The notes under the pieces were generated by a model. It ran no database searches. It was not told where the DNA came from and saw only the letters and a program-made list of their open reading frames with translations. This document shows, in pieces, positions 54,279 through 63,398 of a stretch of DNA of 64,000 bases. The DNA is from JAPOKJ01 sp031421635. Its GTDB lineage: Bacteria; Pseudomonadota; Gammaproteobacteria; Burkholderiales; Burkholderiaceae_E. The stretch's first letter is position 1. Each line of letters starts with the position of its first letter. The stretch spans positions 85,287 through 149,286 of the forward strand of contig JANOPA010000125.1 in NCBI GenBank assembly GCA_031421635.1. The letters run 5' to 3'. The position numbers and the translations under genes are program-made.

Positions 54279-54646
54279 GAAGTTCGCCCAGACTAGATTT
54301 TCTCAGCGATCAGAGCCAATCGTCAAACTAAATTTTGACTGCGATTATTACCAGTGCGAAAATATATTAGCAATTTCGTTTTGATGACTTCAAATAAGAG
54401 CGCATCAAGATGCTAAAGAATCGGACTCGCGACTCCCGGGCAGTTGCCATAGATAGCTGCGGAAACCCGCGAGAGGTTTTTGGATAAAGCCGGTAAGATC
54501 TCTTGCCTGCTCAATACGCTAGATTGGCAGCCGCACTATAGACTTCTTTGATCTGGGCGCGAGTAGTTGCTTGTCGGTCCGTTCGAGACGCAAGCCCCGA
54601 TTAATCCATTAAATTCGTCAATCTAATAAATACTCGGAGACTTTAA
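54279..54646. other. Intergenic promoter region between deiminase and TAXI genes
   Basis: 368 bases between divergent genes, AT-rich near both ends (54340-54390 and 54600-54640), as expected of promoters. GGAG lies seven bases before the TAXI ATG. I saw no strong inverted repeat or riboswitch-like structure, and assign no -35/-10 pair. Confidence 0.4.
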
Positions 54647-55606
54647 ATGAGTAGTACAAAATCAAAGATCTTGTTGGTCGCGGCCGCGCTGGCCGTGTCG
54701 TTCAACATCAGCGCCCAGAACCTCTCCATCGCAACCGGTGGCACGGGGGGCGTCTATTACCCCTTGGGTGGGGGCATTGCAGCGGCTTTGTCAAAGCATG
54801 TTCCCGGCATGCAAGCTACGGCCGAGGTAACCGGGGGATCGGTCGATAATCTCAAGCTGATTGGCTCGGGAAAACCCTACATCGGGCTGGTTATGACCGA
54901 TGCCAGTCAAGATGCCTACCGAGGTGAGGACAAATTTAAGGGCAATAAGGTGCCTCTGCGAACCTTAATGATTCTATATCCCAATCGCATGCACGTTGTC
55001 AGCGTTGAGGGGCGCGGCATTGCCAAAATGTCAGATCTGAAAGGGAAGAGGGTATCAACTGGCTCGCCTGGCAGTGCTACAGAAGTGATGGCTTTTCGCC
55101 TGATCGAAGCTGCCGGTCTCGATAAAGACAAAGACCTAAAGCGAGAGCGCCTGGGTGCGGCCGAGTCCGTGAATGCGGTAAAGGATGGAAAGATCGACGC
55201 GTTCTTCTGGGTTGGCGGCTTACCGACTGCTGCCGTCACCGACTTGGCCAACACCCCCGGCACCAAACTTAAGATGGTGGACCATGCTGAGGCTGTGGCT
55301 GCCATGAACAAAAAGTACGGCAACCTGTATGTTGAAGATGTCATCGCCAAGAGTGTCTACAAAGGCATGGACACCGACAACAAGCAAGCGACCGTGATGA
55401 ACATCTTGGTCGCCCACGAGAACATGGACGATAAAACCGCCTACAATATTGTGAAGACGATTTTCGATAAGCGCGATGACCTCATCGCGGTTCACAAAGA
55501 GGCCATGAATTTCAAGCTTGAGAGTCAAAGTCAAGCGGCCTCGCCGGTACCTTTTCATCCCGGTGCTGTGAAGTACTTTGCCGAGAGGGGCATCAAGCTT
55601 AACTAA
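54647..55606 (+). CDS. TAXI family TRAP transporter receptor
   Basis: 319 residues, signal peptide ending NISAQ. The TAXI hallmark appears as SIATGGTGGVYYPLGGGIA; GSPGSATEVMAFRLIEAAG and FWVGGLPTAAVTDL are also typical. TAXI receptors bind glutamate-like or other organic acids and use fused permeases. The fused permease starts 44 bases downstream, so the two form a complete transporter. Confidence 0.92.
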   Translation: MSSTKSKILLVAAALAVSFNISAQNLSIATGGTGGVYYPLGGGIAAALSKHVPGMQATAEVTGGSVDNLKLIGSGKPYIGLVMTDASQDAYRGEDKFKGNKVPLRTLMILYPNRMHVVSVEGRGIAKMSDLKGKRVSTGSPGSATEVMAFRLIEAAGLDKDKDLKRERLGAAESVNAVKDGKIDAFFWVGGLPTAAVTDLANTPGTKLKMVDHAEAVAAMNKKYGNLYVEDVIAKSVYKGMDTDNKQATVMNILVAHENMDDKTAYNIVKTIFDKRDDLIAVHKEAMNFKLESQSQAASPVPFHPGAVKYFAERGIKLN

Positions 55607-55650
55607 TACCGTCCATTTCCTTTTGCGCAACCCTAGGTCCGCCTCGCCAC

Positions 55651-57687
55651 ATGACTCAAGCCTCTCAGACCAACCCTTCCGTTGCGCCCGATGTGATTGT
55701 TAGTACCGCCGCCCTCAGTAAAGCTGAAGAATTTATCGAAGCCGAAGAGGGCGCGGCCAATAAACTGAAAGGTTGGCTTGCTGTTTTCGTGACGGCACTG
55801 GCCTTTGTAATGTCAGTATTTCATTTGTACACTGCATACGCGATTGTGCCTACGCAAACCTTGCGCCCGGTACATGTCGGCTTTGTGCTGTGCTTGAGCT
55901 TCCTGTTATTCCCTATAGCAGCCAGGTTTCGCCATCGCATCATGTGGTGGGACTGGTTGGCAGCCGCCATGTCGATTGGCATCGTGCTCTATTTAATTCT
56001 CGGGGGCGATGACTTCACAGACCGCAATACATCACCAGCGCCTTGGGATATTTTCTTCGGTATTGCCCTCATTGTGCTGGTCATGGAGGCGATGCGGCGC
56101 ACCAACGGATGGATCATGCCGATCATCACCTCGGCATTTTTGCTCTATGCCTTGTTCGGGCCCTACCTGCCCGCACCTTGGACTCACAAGGGCTACGAGG
56201 TGGGCCGTTTGGTCGGCGTAATGTACATGACCTTAGAGGGCATTTTTGGGGTGGCCGTCGACGTCTCGTCGTCCCTGATTATTTTGTTTACGATCTTTGG
56301 CGCCTTTTTGCAGTTCTCGGGTGCAGGCAAGTTTTATATCGATTTTTCTTTCTCGGCAATGGGTGGCAAGCCTAAAGGCGCGGGACGTACTGTGGTACTG
56401 GCCTCCTTCCTTTTGGGCGGACCTTCGGGTTCTGGCGTGGCGACGACAGTCACCCTCGGAGCAGTTGCTTACCCGATGTTAGCTAAAGTGGGCTATGAGA
56501 AAAATGCTGCGGGAGGTTTGCTGGCAGCGGGTGGCCTAGGCGCGATTATTTCGCCGCCTGTACTGGGCGCCGCGGCTTTCCTGATCGCCGAGTTCCTGAA
56601 GATTTCCTACCTTGATGTGCTACTCATGGCCATCATCCCGACAATCCTTTTCTATCTCGCATTATTCTTAATGGTAGAGATTGATGCTCGCAAATATGGC
56701 ATGGGCAACACCAAGTTCGACAAGGTCGACTCGGTCTGGAATCTCACCCGTAAATACTGGTTTCACTTTCTATCGCTAGTTTCGATTGTCGCTTTCATGA
56801 TGTGGGGCTTTTCGCCCGTGCTTTCGGTATTTTGGGCGACCGTCGTATCTTTCTTGACCAGCTTCTTACGACGCGAATGTGCCCTTTTCTCCTACGATCT
56901 GTTTCAGGGTAAGGGGTCGCTTAGTAAGCACCTGTTCCAGTCGCCCTTCGTCAAAGCCATGGAGGCTGGCTCAGTCGGCGTACTGAACGTCGCAGCGACC
57001 TGTGCCGGTGCTGGCATTATCGTGGGCGTGGTCACCCTCACGGGACTGGGCCTAAAGTTCAGCTCGATCGTGATTGATTTGGCAGGCGGCAGTTTATTGC
57101 TTACGGCAATATTTACTTCGCTGGTGGTTTGGATTGTGGGGCTGGCGGTGCCTGTAACGGCGTCCTACATTATCTGCGCGGTCATCGCCGCACCGGCACT
57201 TATCAAACTTGGCGTGCCCGATTTTGCGGCCCATATGTTCATTTTTTATTATGCGGTGCTTTCCGAGGTGTCGCCACCGACCGCGCTGTCACCGTTCGCT
57301 GCTGCGGCCATTACGGGCGGTGACCCGTACAAAACCACCTTGCAATGCTGGAAGTACACAATTCCTGCCTTTCTGGTGCCGTTTATGTTTGTACTCGACC
57401 CAAGCGGGCAGGGACTACTACTGATGGGTTCCAGTAAAGCCTTGGCCGCAGCCAATTGGTGGTCAATAGCTCTGGTGACGTTCACTGCGGCGGTCGGCAT
57501 TGCCGCGCTGGCCGCAGGTTTTCAAGGTTGGGCTTTCAAGCGAACCACGCTCCTTGAGCGCACAATGCTGATTGTCGCTGGGTTTGCATTGGTGTACCCA
57601 AGCGTGGTTGCGGATGCCCTGGGTTTCGGACTGGTACTGGCAGCACTCGCGATGCAATTTCTAAGACGGGAGATGCTAACGGCCTAG
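55651..57687 (+). CDS. TRAP transporter fused permease (DctQ-DctM, TAXI type)
   Basis: 678 residues with about 16 or more membrane helices: a DctQ-like four-helix N-terminal part, then a DctM-like domain with GGPSGSGVATTVTLGAVAYP, LLAAGGLGAIISPPVLG and SEVSPPTALSPFAAAA. It is the partner of the upstream TAXI receptor and should import its ligand. Length is standard for fused permeases. A weak hairpin (GGGT-TGCT-ACCC) follows its stop. Confidence 0.92.
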   Translation: MTQASQTNPSVAPDVIVSTAALSKAEEFIEAEEGAANKLKGWLAVFVTALAFVMSVFHLYTAYAIVPTQTLRPVHVGFVLCLSFLLFPIAARFRHRIMWWDWLAAAMSIGIVLYLILGGDDFTDRNTSPAPWDIFFGIALIVLVMEAMRRTNGWIMPIITSAFLLYALFGPYLPAPWTHKGYEVGRLVGVMYMTLEGIFGVAVDVSSSLIILFTIFGAFLQFSGAGKFYIDFSFSAMGGKPKGAGRTVVLASFLLGGPSGSGVATTVTLGAVAYPMLAKVGYEKNAAGGLLAAGGLGAIISPPVLGAAAFLIAEFLKISYLDVLLMAIIPTILFYLALFLMVEIDARKYGMGNTKFDKVDSVWNLTRKYWFHFLSLVSIVAFMMWGFSPVLSVFWATVVSFLTSFLRRECALFSYDLFQGKGSLSKHLFQSPFVKAMEAGSVGVLNVAATCAGAGIIVGVVTLTGLGLKFSSIVIDLAGGSLLLTAIFTSLVVWIVGLAVPVTASYIICAVIAAPALIKLGVPDFAAHMFIFYYAVLSEVSPPTALSPFAAAAITGGDPYKTTLQCWKYTIPAFLVPFMFVLDPSGQGLLLMGSSKALAAANWWSIALVTFTAAVGIAALAAGFQGWAFKRTTLLERTMLIVAGFALVYPSVVADALGFGLVLAALAMQFLRREMLTA

Positions 57688-57733
57688 GAGCTTGGGGTTG
57701 CTACCCTAGGGTCCGACTGCTAGCTTAGTTATC

Positions 57734-58543
57734 CTAGCGCTTGCGAGCAATCCCCAAGCCAATCACTCCCAGTGCAAGCAATGCGAGGGATCCCGGTAGC
57801 GGAACGTTATTATTGTTTCCGTTGTTGTTAGTACATTCGGGCAAGGACGGGTCGGCCGTACAAACTTCGACGGCAGTTCCTTGGACTCCCACAGTGAATC
57901 CGTTCCAAAACTCGTTAGATGTACTGCGCCAAGTTAATGTATCGAAGGTTCCCAAAAATCGAAGGGCACCATGAGGCTCGGTACCGCCAACATTATTGGC
58001 GTTCAATTGATATTCAAAAATGCCTCCGCCCAGATCCACAACCACTTTAGAGGCACCACCACAACCCCAAAAACCGCAGGCATTTCCATCTACGCCGCCT
58101 TGACTCAAAAGATCGAAATCTTGATTGAATGCGTAACCATTGCCATTAAGACTCACATAGGCAAAAACGGGATTTGCGACCAGCTGGGAAAATTGCAGCG
58201 TTTGCGGCCCTGAAAATTGAAGTGCAATGATGTCGCTACCGGTCGGTCTGTTGTCCACTAAGGTACTGGTGTAGGGCGAGGTGGGGCCAGTACCCCCGGT
58301 GTAATAGTCCGTCCCGCCGGAAGGCTGGTAAAAGCCTACGCCACGTGCGTTGGTGTAGGTCGTCGTCACCGTTGAGGTGGGCGTGGTGATGGTGCCTTGA
58401 GCACGAAAGCCGACACCGGGATCGAGATCGGTACCCGTCCAATTTGTCCAATAGAAAGGTACGGCTTGCGCCACGGCCGCGGTTGTGGCCAATGTGATTG
58501 CGAATGAAACTCGGGAGAAATTCCAAAAGAAGCGTTTTTTCAT
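57734..58543 (-). CDS. PEP-CTERM sorting domain protein
   Basis: 269 residues: signal peptide ending AVAQAVPF, a Gly/Thr/Asn-rich beta-type body (residues 30-235), and an Asn-rich linker leading to the sorting signal VPLPGSLALLALGVIGLGIARKR (given as VPLPGS, a hydrophobic helix, then RKR). Exosortase recognises and removes the C-terminal signal, leaving the protein surface attached or in the extracellular matrix; no exosortase is in this window. GAGG lies seven bases before the ATG. A sigma-54 promoter lies about 50 bases upstream. Confidence 0.87.
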   Translation of the reverse strand: MKKRFFWNFSRVSFAITLATTAAVAQAVPFYWTNWTGTDLDPGVGFRAQGTITTPTSTVTTTYTNARGVGFYQPSGGTDYYTGGTGPTSPYTSTLVDNRPTGSDIIALQFSGPQTLQFSQLVANPVFAYVSLNGNGYAFNQDFDLLSQGGVDGNACGFWGCGGASKVVVDLGGGIFEYQLNANNVGGTEPHGALRFLGTFDTLTWRSTSNEFWNGFTVGVQGTAVEVCTADPSLPECTNNNGNNNNVPLPGSLALLALGVIGLGIARKR

Positions 58544-58592
58544 GGTGCAGCCTCAATAAAATGTTTGAAATCGTCAAGCATCTGAAGATTTA

Positions 58593-58607
58593 GCAAGAAA
58601 TATGCCA
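58593..58607 (-). promoter_or_regulatory. Sigma-54 (-24/-12) promoter of the PEP-CTERM gene
   Basis: Read on the minus strand: TGGCATATTTCTTGC, compared with consensus TGGCACGnnnnTTGC. GG and GC pairs have the exact consensus spacing. Transcription should start near 58581, leaving a leader of about 40 bases before the ATG. Confidence 0.72.
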
Positions 58608-58939
58608 GTTTTGTGAGATTTTTTACGCCTCGATGTAACTATTTGTTTCACTTGAAAATTTTTTAACGGGAACTGCTGACAATCTTTTGACCGCAATTTG
58701 TGCCCGGTGATTTTGTGAATAACTGTAAAAGAATTCGACAAAATTGCCTGAAAAAAACTGGAGGAGCTTGATCCAATACTTGGGTGTATTGAGCGCCATT
58801 TTTTGGTGCCTTAGATACTTTCGTAGTTAACCTTTACGAGCTCAGACGATTCCATCTGTCGTTTGCGTTCAAGACAAAAAACTAACAACAGCTCATGATT
58901 CGTGACAAGTCGTGTAATAGGCACGTCAATCAAGAGGTC
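58608..58939. other. AT-rich intergenic region
   Basis: About 330 AT-rich bases with no credible gene. The part nearest 58608 is upstream of the sigma-54 promoter and may carry an activator site, but I see no clear inverted repeat. At about 58900 it merges into a methyltransferase remnant. Confidence 0.35.
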
Positions 58940-59149
58940 GGCAGATTGAGTCTCCCTTTTTCCGATGGAGCCTTTGACGTTGTTGTTTGCCAGTTCGGCG
59001 TCATGTTCTGTCCGGACAAGGCTGTGGCCATCTCGGCGGCGCGGCGTGTACTGCGTACCGGCGAGACCTTCATCTTCAACGTGTGGGATGCCATCGAACA
59101 AAATGAGTTCGCTGATGTGGTGACGAAGGCGCTCGCGGAGGTCTTTCCC
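58940..59149 (+). pseudogene. Class I SAM methyltransferase remnant
   Basis: About 70 residues of a type-11 methyltransferase: LPFSDGAFDVVVCQFGVMF (motif II region), ARRVLRTGETFIFNVWD and EFADVVTKAL. The SAM-binding motif I and the C-terminal third are missing. The frame is open on both sides but homology stops. It is one of several remnants clustered here. Confidence 0.7.
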
Positions 59150-59184
59150 AGTCTGATCTGTAACAGCGGTGACCTGCGGCTAAT

Positions 59185-59577
59185 CTACTTACCACGATAC
59201 ATTGCGCACAGCTTGTGGCCATCGAGATCGCGCACATAGGCCAGGTGCATCGCCCCCATAGCGCCCTCGCGTAGACCGGGTGCTTGTTCGATGGACTGGC
59301 CACCCTGTGCAAGGGCAGCGGCGTGAAACGCCAGTACCTGCTCAGGCGAACTGCATTTAAACCCGATCGTTCCGCCATTGGCAAAGCTGGCAGACTCGCC
59401 ATTAATCGGCTCAGTCAAACAAAACGTGTTGCCTTCATGCCGGTAGAAGAGCCGGGTATGTCCCGTGCCCGAGACATTGCGAATGGCGTCGCCAACGCCT
59501 ATAGTTCTGAGTACAGCATCGTAGAAGCTCTTTGATCGCTCAATGTCATTGGTACCAATCATTATATGGCTGAACAT
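59185..59577 (-). CDS. VOC family protein (glyoxalase/dioxygenase-like)
   Basis: 130 residues, complete vicinal-oxygen-chelate domain: FSHIMIGTNDIERSKSFYDAVL at the N-terminus and the C-terminal AYVRDLDGHKLCAMYR, whose DGH region is typical. Metal ligands likely include the His in SHIMIG. The function is unknown, perhaps glyoxalase-like or antibiotic binding. It appears intact among remnants. The 5' end at 59577 has GAAAGT nearby as a weak ribosome site. Confidence 0.85.
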   Translation of the reverse strand: MFSHIMIGTNDIERSKSFYDAVLRTIGVGDAIRNVSGTGHTRLFYRHEGNTFCLTEPINGESASFANGGTIGFKCSSPEQVLAFHAAALAQGGQSIEQAPGLREGAMGAMHLAYVRDLDGHKLCAMYRGK

Positions 59578-59720
59578 ATCGACTTTCCTGGGGTGATGGT
59601 GGATGAAAAAATAATCGCTGCTTTAGATCCGTTGTGACATTTTGACGGATGCGCTTGTTGAAGGTACAAAAGCTCTGGGCCCGTGGCCGATGACATTAGA
59701 AACACTCCTTTGCACCAAGT

Positions 59721-59795
59721 CTACTGGTCAAACAACTTGTAGGCCTGCGCCGCTTGATCGAGTTGCCAGCGATGCGTGAAGAGTTGTACGAGAAA
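59721..59795 (-). pseudogene. Zinc alcohol dehydrogenase C-terminal remnant
   Basis: On the minus strand the frame ending in TAG at 59721-59723 reads LFTHRWQLDQAAQAYKLFD, the usual C-terminal helix of medium-chain zinc alcohol dehydrogenases (THRxxLdxaaeAYxLFd). No other part of the gene is present. It is far too short for the normal open-frame threshold. Confidence 0.55.
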
Positions 59796-59885
59796 GAATA
59801 GACGTTAATACGGGAAGATGATAGATCATAGACCCTTAATTATTCTCACGGACTGTTTCAAGAAAACGCCACGGCCCTTCTAATC

Positions 59886-60134
59886 ATGGGTTGCGTCTAT
59901 GTAGCGTTTAGTTTGTATATGGGCTTTACTCAGGCCGGTGTTGATAACTCTGCGCACATTGGAGGGTTCATTGCCGGTGCACTGGCCGCGATTGGTTTAC
60001 CTGAGCGTTTTGACCGCATTGATTTTCGTCGATTTGGCAGACTTCGTTTAACGGGCATCACCGTACTTTTTGCTGTGGTCGTTTTTTGCCTTTGGCGCTT
60101 TGTACTTGTTTCCTCAGGTATCCCCGAAGCCTAG
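59886..60134 (+). pseudogene. Rhomboid family C-terminal remnant
   Basis: 82 residues covering the last two or three helices of a rhomboid-type membrane protein. GVDNSAHIGGFIAGALAA holds the catalytic His in AHIGG, but the GxSG nucleophile part and the first helices are absent. The frame begins abruptly about 59880. Not functional alone. Confidence 0.6.
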
Positions 60135-60473
60135 AGCGCAAGCAAAACTTTCCATTCGCGAGGTTGTAAAGCAGCATCATCAGCGAGGCTCCACCTTGAT
60201 AGGAACGGCCAGGGTGCAGTATTCGCCAGGGCCTACGCAAGCAGGTCGACCAGGCGCGGACGCCGCTGCTTTGCGAGCCTACGATTTCTGCGGTGGTTCA
60301 AAAGTGTTGGTTTGGAACCCCAGAATCGCCGATGGCCCTTTGGAGAATCTATCTGGCGCGATGAGCAACTGAGTCATTACAACGCTGGGGGGCGTTTCAT
60401 CAGCTTCCGACCTTAGCCTTTCTCCCTCGACAAACACCGCGAAGAGGGTACCAGTGATCCTCTTCTCGGTGCT
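60135..60473. other. Intergenic region with a possible ORF remnant
   Basis: About 340 bases between the rhomboid remnant and the LysR stop. One plus-strand frame ends with a Trp/Arg-rich segment (RWPFGESIWRDEQLSHYN, to a stop near 60414) that may be the tail of a decayed gene; I do not recognise it. Confidence 0.3.
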
Positions 60474-61364
60474 TCATCCTGAGAACCAATGCGCCCAATA
60501 GTCCAGGCAAGCCCGAATCTTGGGTAAGCGATGCTTACCCGCCAGCATAAAGGCACTAATGGCTAGCGGAGGTTCACCGGCATAGTTCTCCAACAGCCGC
60601 ACCAAATGACCCTCCTTGACCAGAGGCTCAGCCACCACTGACACGATTCTTGCGACACCTAGACCAGCCAGGGCCATCGAGGTCATGGTAGCGGAGCTGT
60701 CGGAGCTAAAGGCGCCGCAGGCCTGAATCAGGGAAGAGTCGTCATTTGCAGGGTCCTTAAACAACCAGTCGTTCAGATGAGCATGCAGACTATTGGTAAT
60801 CAGATGATGTTGCTTTAAATCGTCCGGCTGTTTCGGATGGCCCTTTCTTCGCAGATACTCCGGGCTCGCATACACTTGGCGCGAAAGCGTGCCCAGGCGT
60901 CGCATCACTAAGGTATCGCTGACCGGCTCCCCGGTACGGATCGCAAGATCGAGGGACTCCCGTGCAATATCGACCAAGCTGTCATTGACTCTAAAGTCCA
61001 ACCTTAAAAGCGGATATTGCCGATATAGTCCGGGAAGGCTGTCCACCATGGAATGCTGGGCCAATACCGAACTCATGCCCACTCGGACCAAGCCGCTGAC
61101 CTCGCCCTTGCTTTGACTCATCGCTGCATCGAGTTCATCTAACTCCCCGATGATCCGAAGGGCATGGCGATTCAAGGTTTCCCCCTCAGGCTTCAGCGAT
61201 AGGCCGTGGGTGCTTCGCAGTATCAGTTGAGCGCCGTATTCCGCTTCCATTCTTTGAAGCGCACGCGATACTTGGCTGACCGCAACATTGCGCTCTTGTT
61301 TAGAAGTTACACCGGTGACGAATACGACCAAATTTTCAAAAGAATCCGCCGCCAAGCGAGCCAT
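60474..61364 (-). CDS. LysR family regulator with a shortened helix-turn-helix
   Basis: 296 residues from ATG 61364; a longer frame to 61451 is not needed. The substrate-binding domain is normal (GLVRVGMSSVLAQHSM, LDLAIRTGEPVSDTL, then the C-terminal MLAGKHRLPKIRACLDY). The DNA-binding part runs ENLVVFVTGVTSKQER then NVAVSQVSRALQRME. In ordinary members about six more residues (the GSFSAAARxL helix) separate these, so helix 2 appears to be partly deleted. It is divergent from the tautomerase gene, which is the likely target. It may be unable to bind DNA. Confidence 0.8.
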   Translation of the reverse strand: MARLAADSFENLVVFVTGVTSKQERNVAVSQVSRALQRMEAEYGAQLILRSTHGLSLKPEGETLNRHALRIIGELDELDAAMSQSKGEVSGLVRVGMSSVLAQHSMVDSLPGLYRQYPLLRLDFRVNDSLVDIARESLDLAIRTGEPVSDTLVMRRLGTLSRQVYASPEYLRRKGHPKQPDDLKQHHLITNSLHAHLNDWLFKDPANDDSSLIQACGAFSSDSSATMTSMALAGLGVARIVSVVAEPLVKEGHLVRLLENYAGEPPLAISAFMLAGKHRLPKIRACLDYWAHWFSG

Positions 61365-61497
61365 GACAGAATCGAAGCGCTCAAGGCTTTTTGGGCGGTT
61401 CCTTGGTTTGCTGCGTCCCCGATCGAAAGAGTCACTAAGCGCTTTTATCAAGCCTTAGAGAGACATCGCCAACTTCGCTTGAAAGAGGAGGCTTGCA

Positions 61498-61890
61498 ATG
61501 CCCATTCTTAACGTTAAAACCAGTGCACCCCGATCCGCAGCAACGAGCCAGAAAATCGCCGCTTTAGTGGTCGATCACAGTGATCAAATCCTGCGTAAAG
61601 ACCGCGCCTTGACGGCGATTGCGATTGAGTACGTCGATCCAGCGGATTGGATTATCGCCGGGAAGAGCCTTGCCGATTGGGGGCAGCACGGTATATTTTT
61701 GGACATTCGCATCACCGACGAAACCAATACCAAGGCCGAGAAGGCCCGTTACATCAAGGCCGCATTTGAAAGCTTCGAAAGCCTATTAGGTCCGCTTCAC
61801 GAAGAAAGTTATATTCACGTTCATAATGTTCGAGCGAGCTCCCATGGCTATGGTGGAAAAAGTCAGGAGTATCGATATCAACATGCTTAA
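61498..61890 (+). CDS. Tautomerase family protein (Pro1)
   Basis: 130 residues, with Pro as residue 2 of the ORF (Pro1 after Met removal), the catalytic base of this superfamily: MPILNVKTSA. The C-terminal part includes HVHNVRASSHGYGG. Length is about twice a short 4-OT, so it is a longer tautomerase class. Role could be isomerisation of a keto acid. It is divergent from the LysR gene, which is a usual arrangement for regulation. GAGGAGG lies about 7 bases upstream. Confidence 0.85.
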   Translation: MPILNVKTSAPRSAATSQKIAALVVDHSDQILRKDRALTAIAIEYVDPADWIIAGKSLADWGQHGIFLDIRITDETNTKAEKARYIKAAFESFESLLGPLHEESYIHVHNVRASSHGYGGKSQEYRYQHA

Positions 61891-62010
61891 TGCGAGCACA
61901 ATTCATTGAAATACTGAATTGTGAGACCGTAAGAAAATTCTATGTCGTGCGAAACAGCCAGATCAAGAGGATCTGGCTGGAATGGTCGGCGCCACTTTCT
62001 ATTCAGGCAA

Positions 62011-62511
62011 CTAGCGGCGAAGCCTAGCCACCCTGAGTGTTCCCATTCCAAACATCCCCAGACCGACGAGAGCTGCCGAAGCGGGCAGCGGAACTGTAGT
62101 GATTACTAAGCGGAAGTTGGTGTTGTACCTACTGTTTTCAACGCTGTCGGCCAACTGATAAGTACCGGCTACGAACATAGGGTTGGCGGTAGAGCCCGCG
62201 AAAATCTGAGGTCCGGTCTGAGAAATCACCAGTTCGTTACCTGCAAGGTCAGCGATGTCCATGCCACCCAAATCGGTCGTCGTATAGAAAAAACTATCCG
62301 CCAAGAACACGCCATCAGCGCTAGAACCGGCTTGGAAATTCGCAGTTTGAAAGCTATTTTGGCTACTCGCTGAAGGTGTCGGGTTCGAGTCTAATTCGAA
62401 ACTGAAACTACGGATGCCGTCGGTCAGAAAAAAGTTCAGCAATTCCGCATGTGCACTGAACGGCATCGCTAGCAATAACGCGGTCAAAAACGTAATTAAT
62501 TTGGCTTTCAT
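62011..62511 (-). CDS. PEP-CTERM sorting domain protein
   Basis: 166 residues from ATG 62511, which has GAGGAG upstream; a longer frame reaching 62550 is rejected. Signal peptide ends PFSAHA. The C-terminus is the PEP-CTERM form VPLPASAALVGLGMFGMGTL, then RVARLRR. The body shows no known domain. It is the second PEP-CTERM protein in the window and also has a sigma-54 promoter. Confidence 0.85.
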   Translation of the reverse strand: MKAKLITFLTALLLAMPFSAHAELLNFFLTDGIRSFSFELDSNPTPSASSQNSFQTANFQAGSSADGVFLADSFFYTTTDLGGMDIADLAGNELVISQTGPQIFAGSTANPMFVAGTYQLADSVENSRYNTNFRLVITTVPLPASAALVGLGMFGMGTLRVARLRR

Positions 62512-62539
62512 CAATGCTCCTCTGTTTCCAGGAAGCAAC

Positions 62540-62554
62540 GCACAAAACATGCCA
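62540..62554 (-). promoter_or_regulatory. Sigma-54 (-24/-12) promoter of the second PEP-CTERM gene
   Basis: Read on the minus strand: TGGCATGTTTTGTGC, with GG and GC at exact -24/-12 spacing relative to TGGCACGnnnnTTGC. The start of transcription would be near 62529, so the leader is about 18 bases and contains the Shine-Dalgarno. Confidence 0.65.
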
Positions 62555-62705
62555 TATCAAAAAACTCAAGAAAATCAAGCGCCTACCGTTAAGATGGTTT
62601 TTAAAGTGTAAAAAGTTTCGACATGCGGGCATCTTACAACTTACTTGACGAAGTTGAGGCTTCGCTCCACTCTTCTCAGTTCCCGAGTTTTGTTGGAGTA
62701 GTTGG

Positions 62706-63398
62706 ATGAGTGTTCAAACGGTTTTGCTTACCGGCTTTGCTCCTTTCGATAAGGAGCCAATCAACAGTTCTTGGGAGGTCGCACGGGCTTTGAATCAAAG
62801 CACACTGCGTGTGCCCCGAGCGACATCGGCTGGTTCGAAGGGCGCAATCCAAGCCAAAGTGATCGCCCGCCAATTGCCTTGCGAATTTGATCGTTCCCTC
62901 GCAGTTTTAGCCGGCTTGATCAAGCGCCATAAGCCCGATCTCATTGTTGGCCTAGGTCAAGCTAACACCCGACATGATTTTTCGGTTGAACGAGTGGCGA
63001 TCAATATCAACGACGCGCGTATCAAGGATAACGCGGGTTTAAAACCGATTGACACCAGTGTTGTGAGAGGTGCACCCGTAGCCTATTTCTCCGGTTTACC
63101 TGTTAAGGCGATTGTGCAGGCGGTTCGCCAAGCAGGCATCCCTTCATCGGTGTCGCAAAGCGCAGGAACTTTTGTGTGTAACCATACTTTTTACGGACTC
63201 ATGCATTTGCTGGCCACAGAGTATCCCAATAAACGCGGCGGGTTTATTCATTTGCCCTTGCTACCCGAACAAGCCGCTCGTATTCCTGGTTCGCCCAGCC
63301 TCGGACGCGATACGATACTGCGCGCCACGCGTATTGCCATCGTTACAGCCCTAAGCCTGGAGCGTGATCGTCGCTTAGGGGGCGGCTCGATTGATTGA
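62706..63398 (+). CDS. pcp: Pyroglutamyl-peptidase I (C15 family)
   Basis: 230 residues, cysteine peptidase that removes N-terminal pyroglutamate from peptides in the cytoplasm. Catalytic triad: Glu95 (SVERVAIN), Cys158 (AGTFVCNHTFYG) and His182 (GGFIHLPLLPEQ). N-terminal VLLTGFAPFDKEPINSSW is the family signature. Full length. GGAG is about 12 bases upstream of ATG 62706. The 3' end overlaps a minus-strand remnant. Confidence 0.93.
   Translation: MSVQTVLLTGFAPFDKEPINSSWEVARALNQSTLRVPRATSAGSKGAIQAKVIARQLPCEFDRSLAVLAGLIKRHKPDLIVGLGQANTRHDFSVERVAININDARIKDNAGLKPIDTSVVRGAPVAYFSGLPVKAIVQAVRQAGIPSSVSQSAGTFVCNHTFYGLMHLLATEYPNKRGGFIHLPLLPEQAARIPGSPSLGRDTILRATRIAIVTALSLERDRRLGGGSID

Noticed and set aside
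57690..57715. Hairpin after the fused TRAP permease (GGGT-TGCT-ACCC)
   Set aside because: The stem is only four base pairs with no T tract, too weak to call a terminator.
60070..60372. 100-codon plus-strand frame overlapping the rhomboid remnant
   Set aside because: No homology, no ribosome site, and it overlaps a recognisable gene remnant in another frame.
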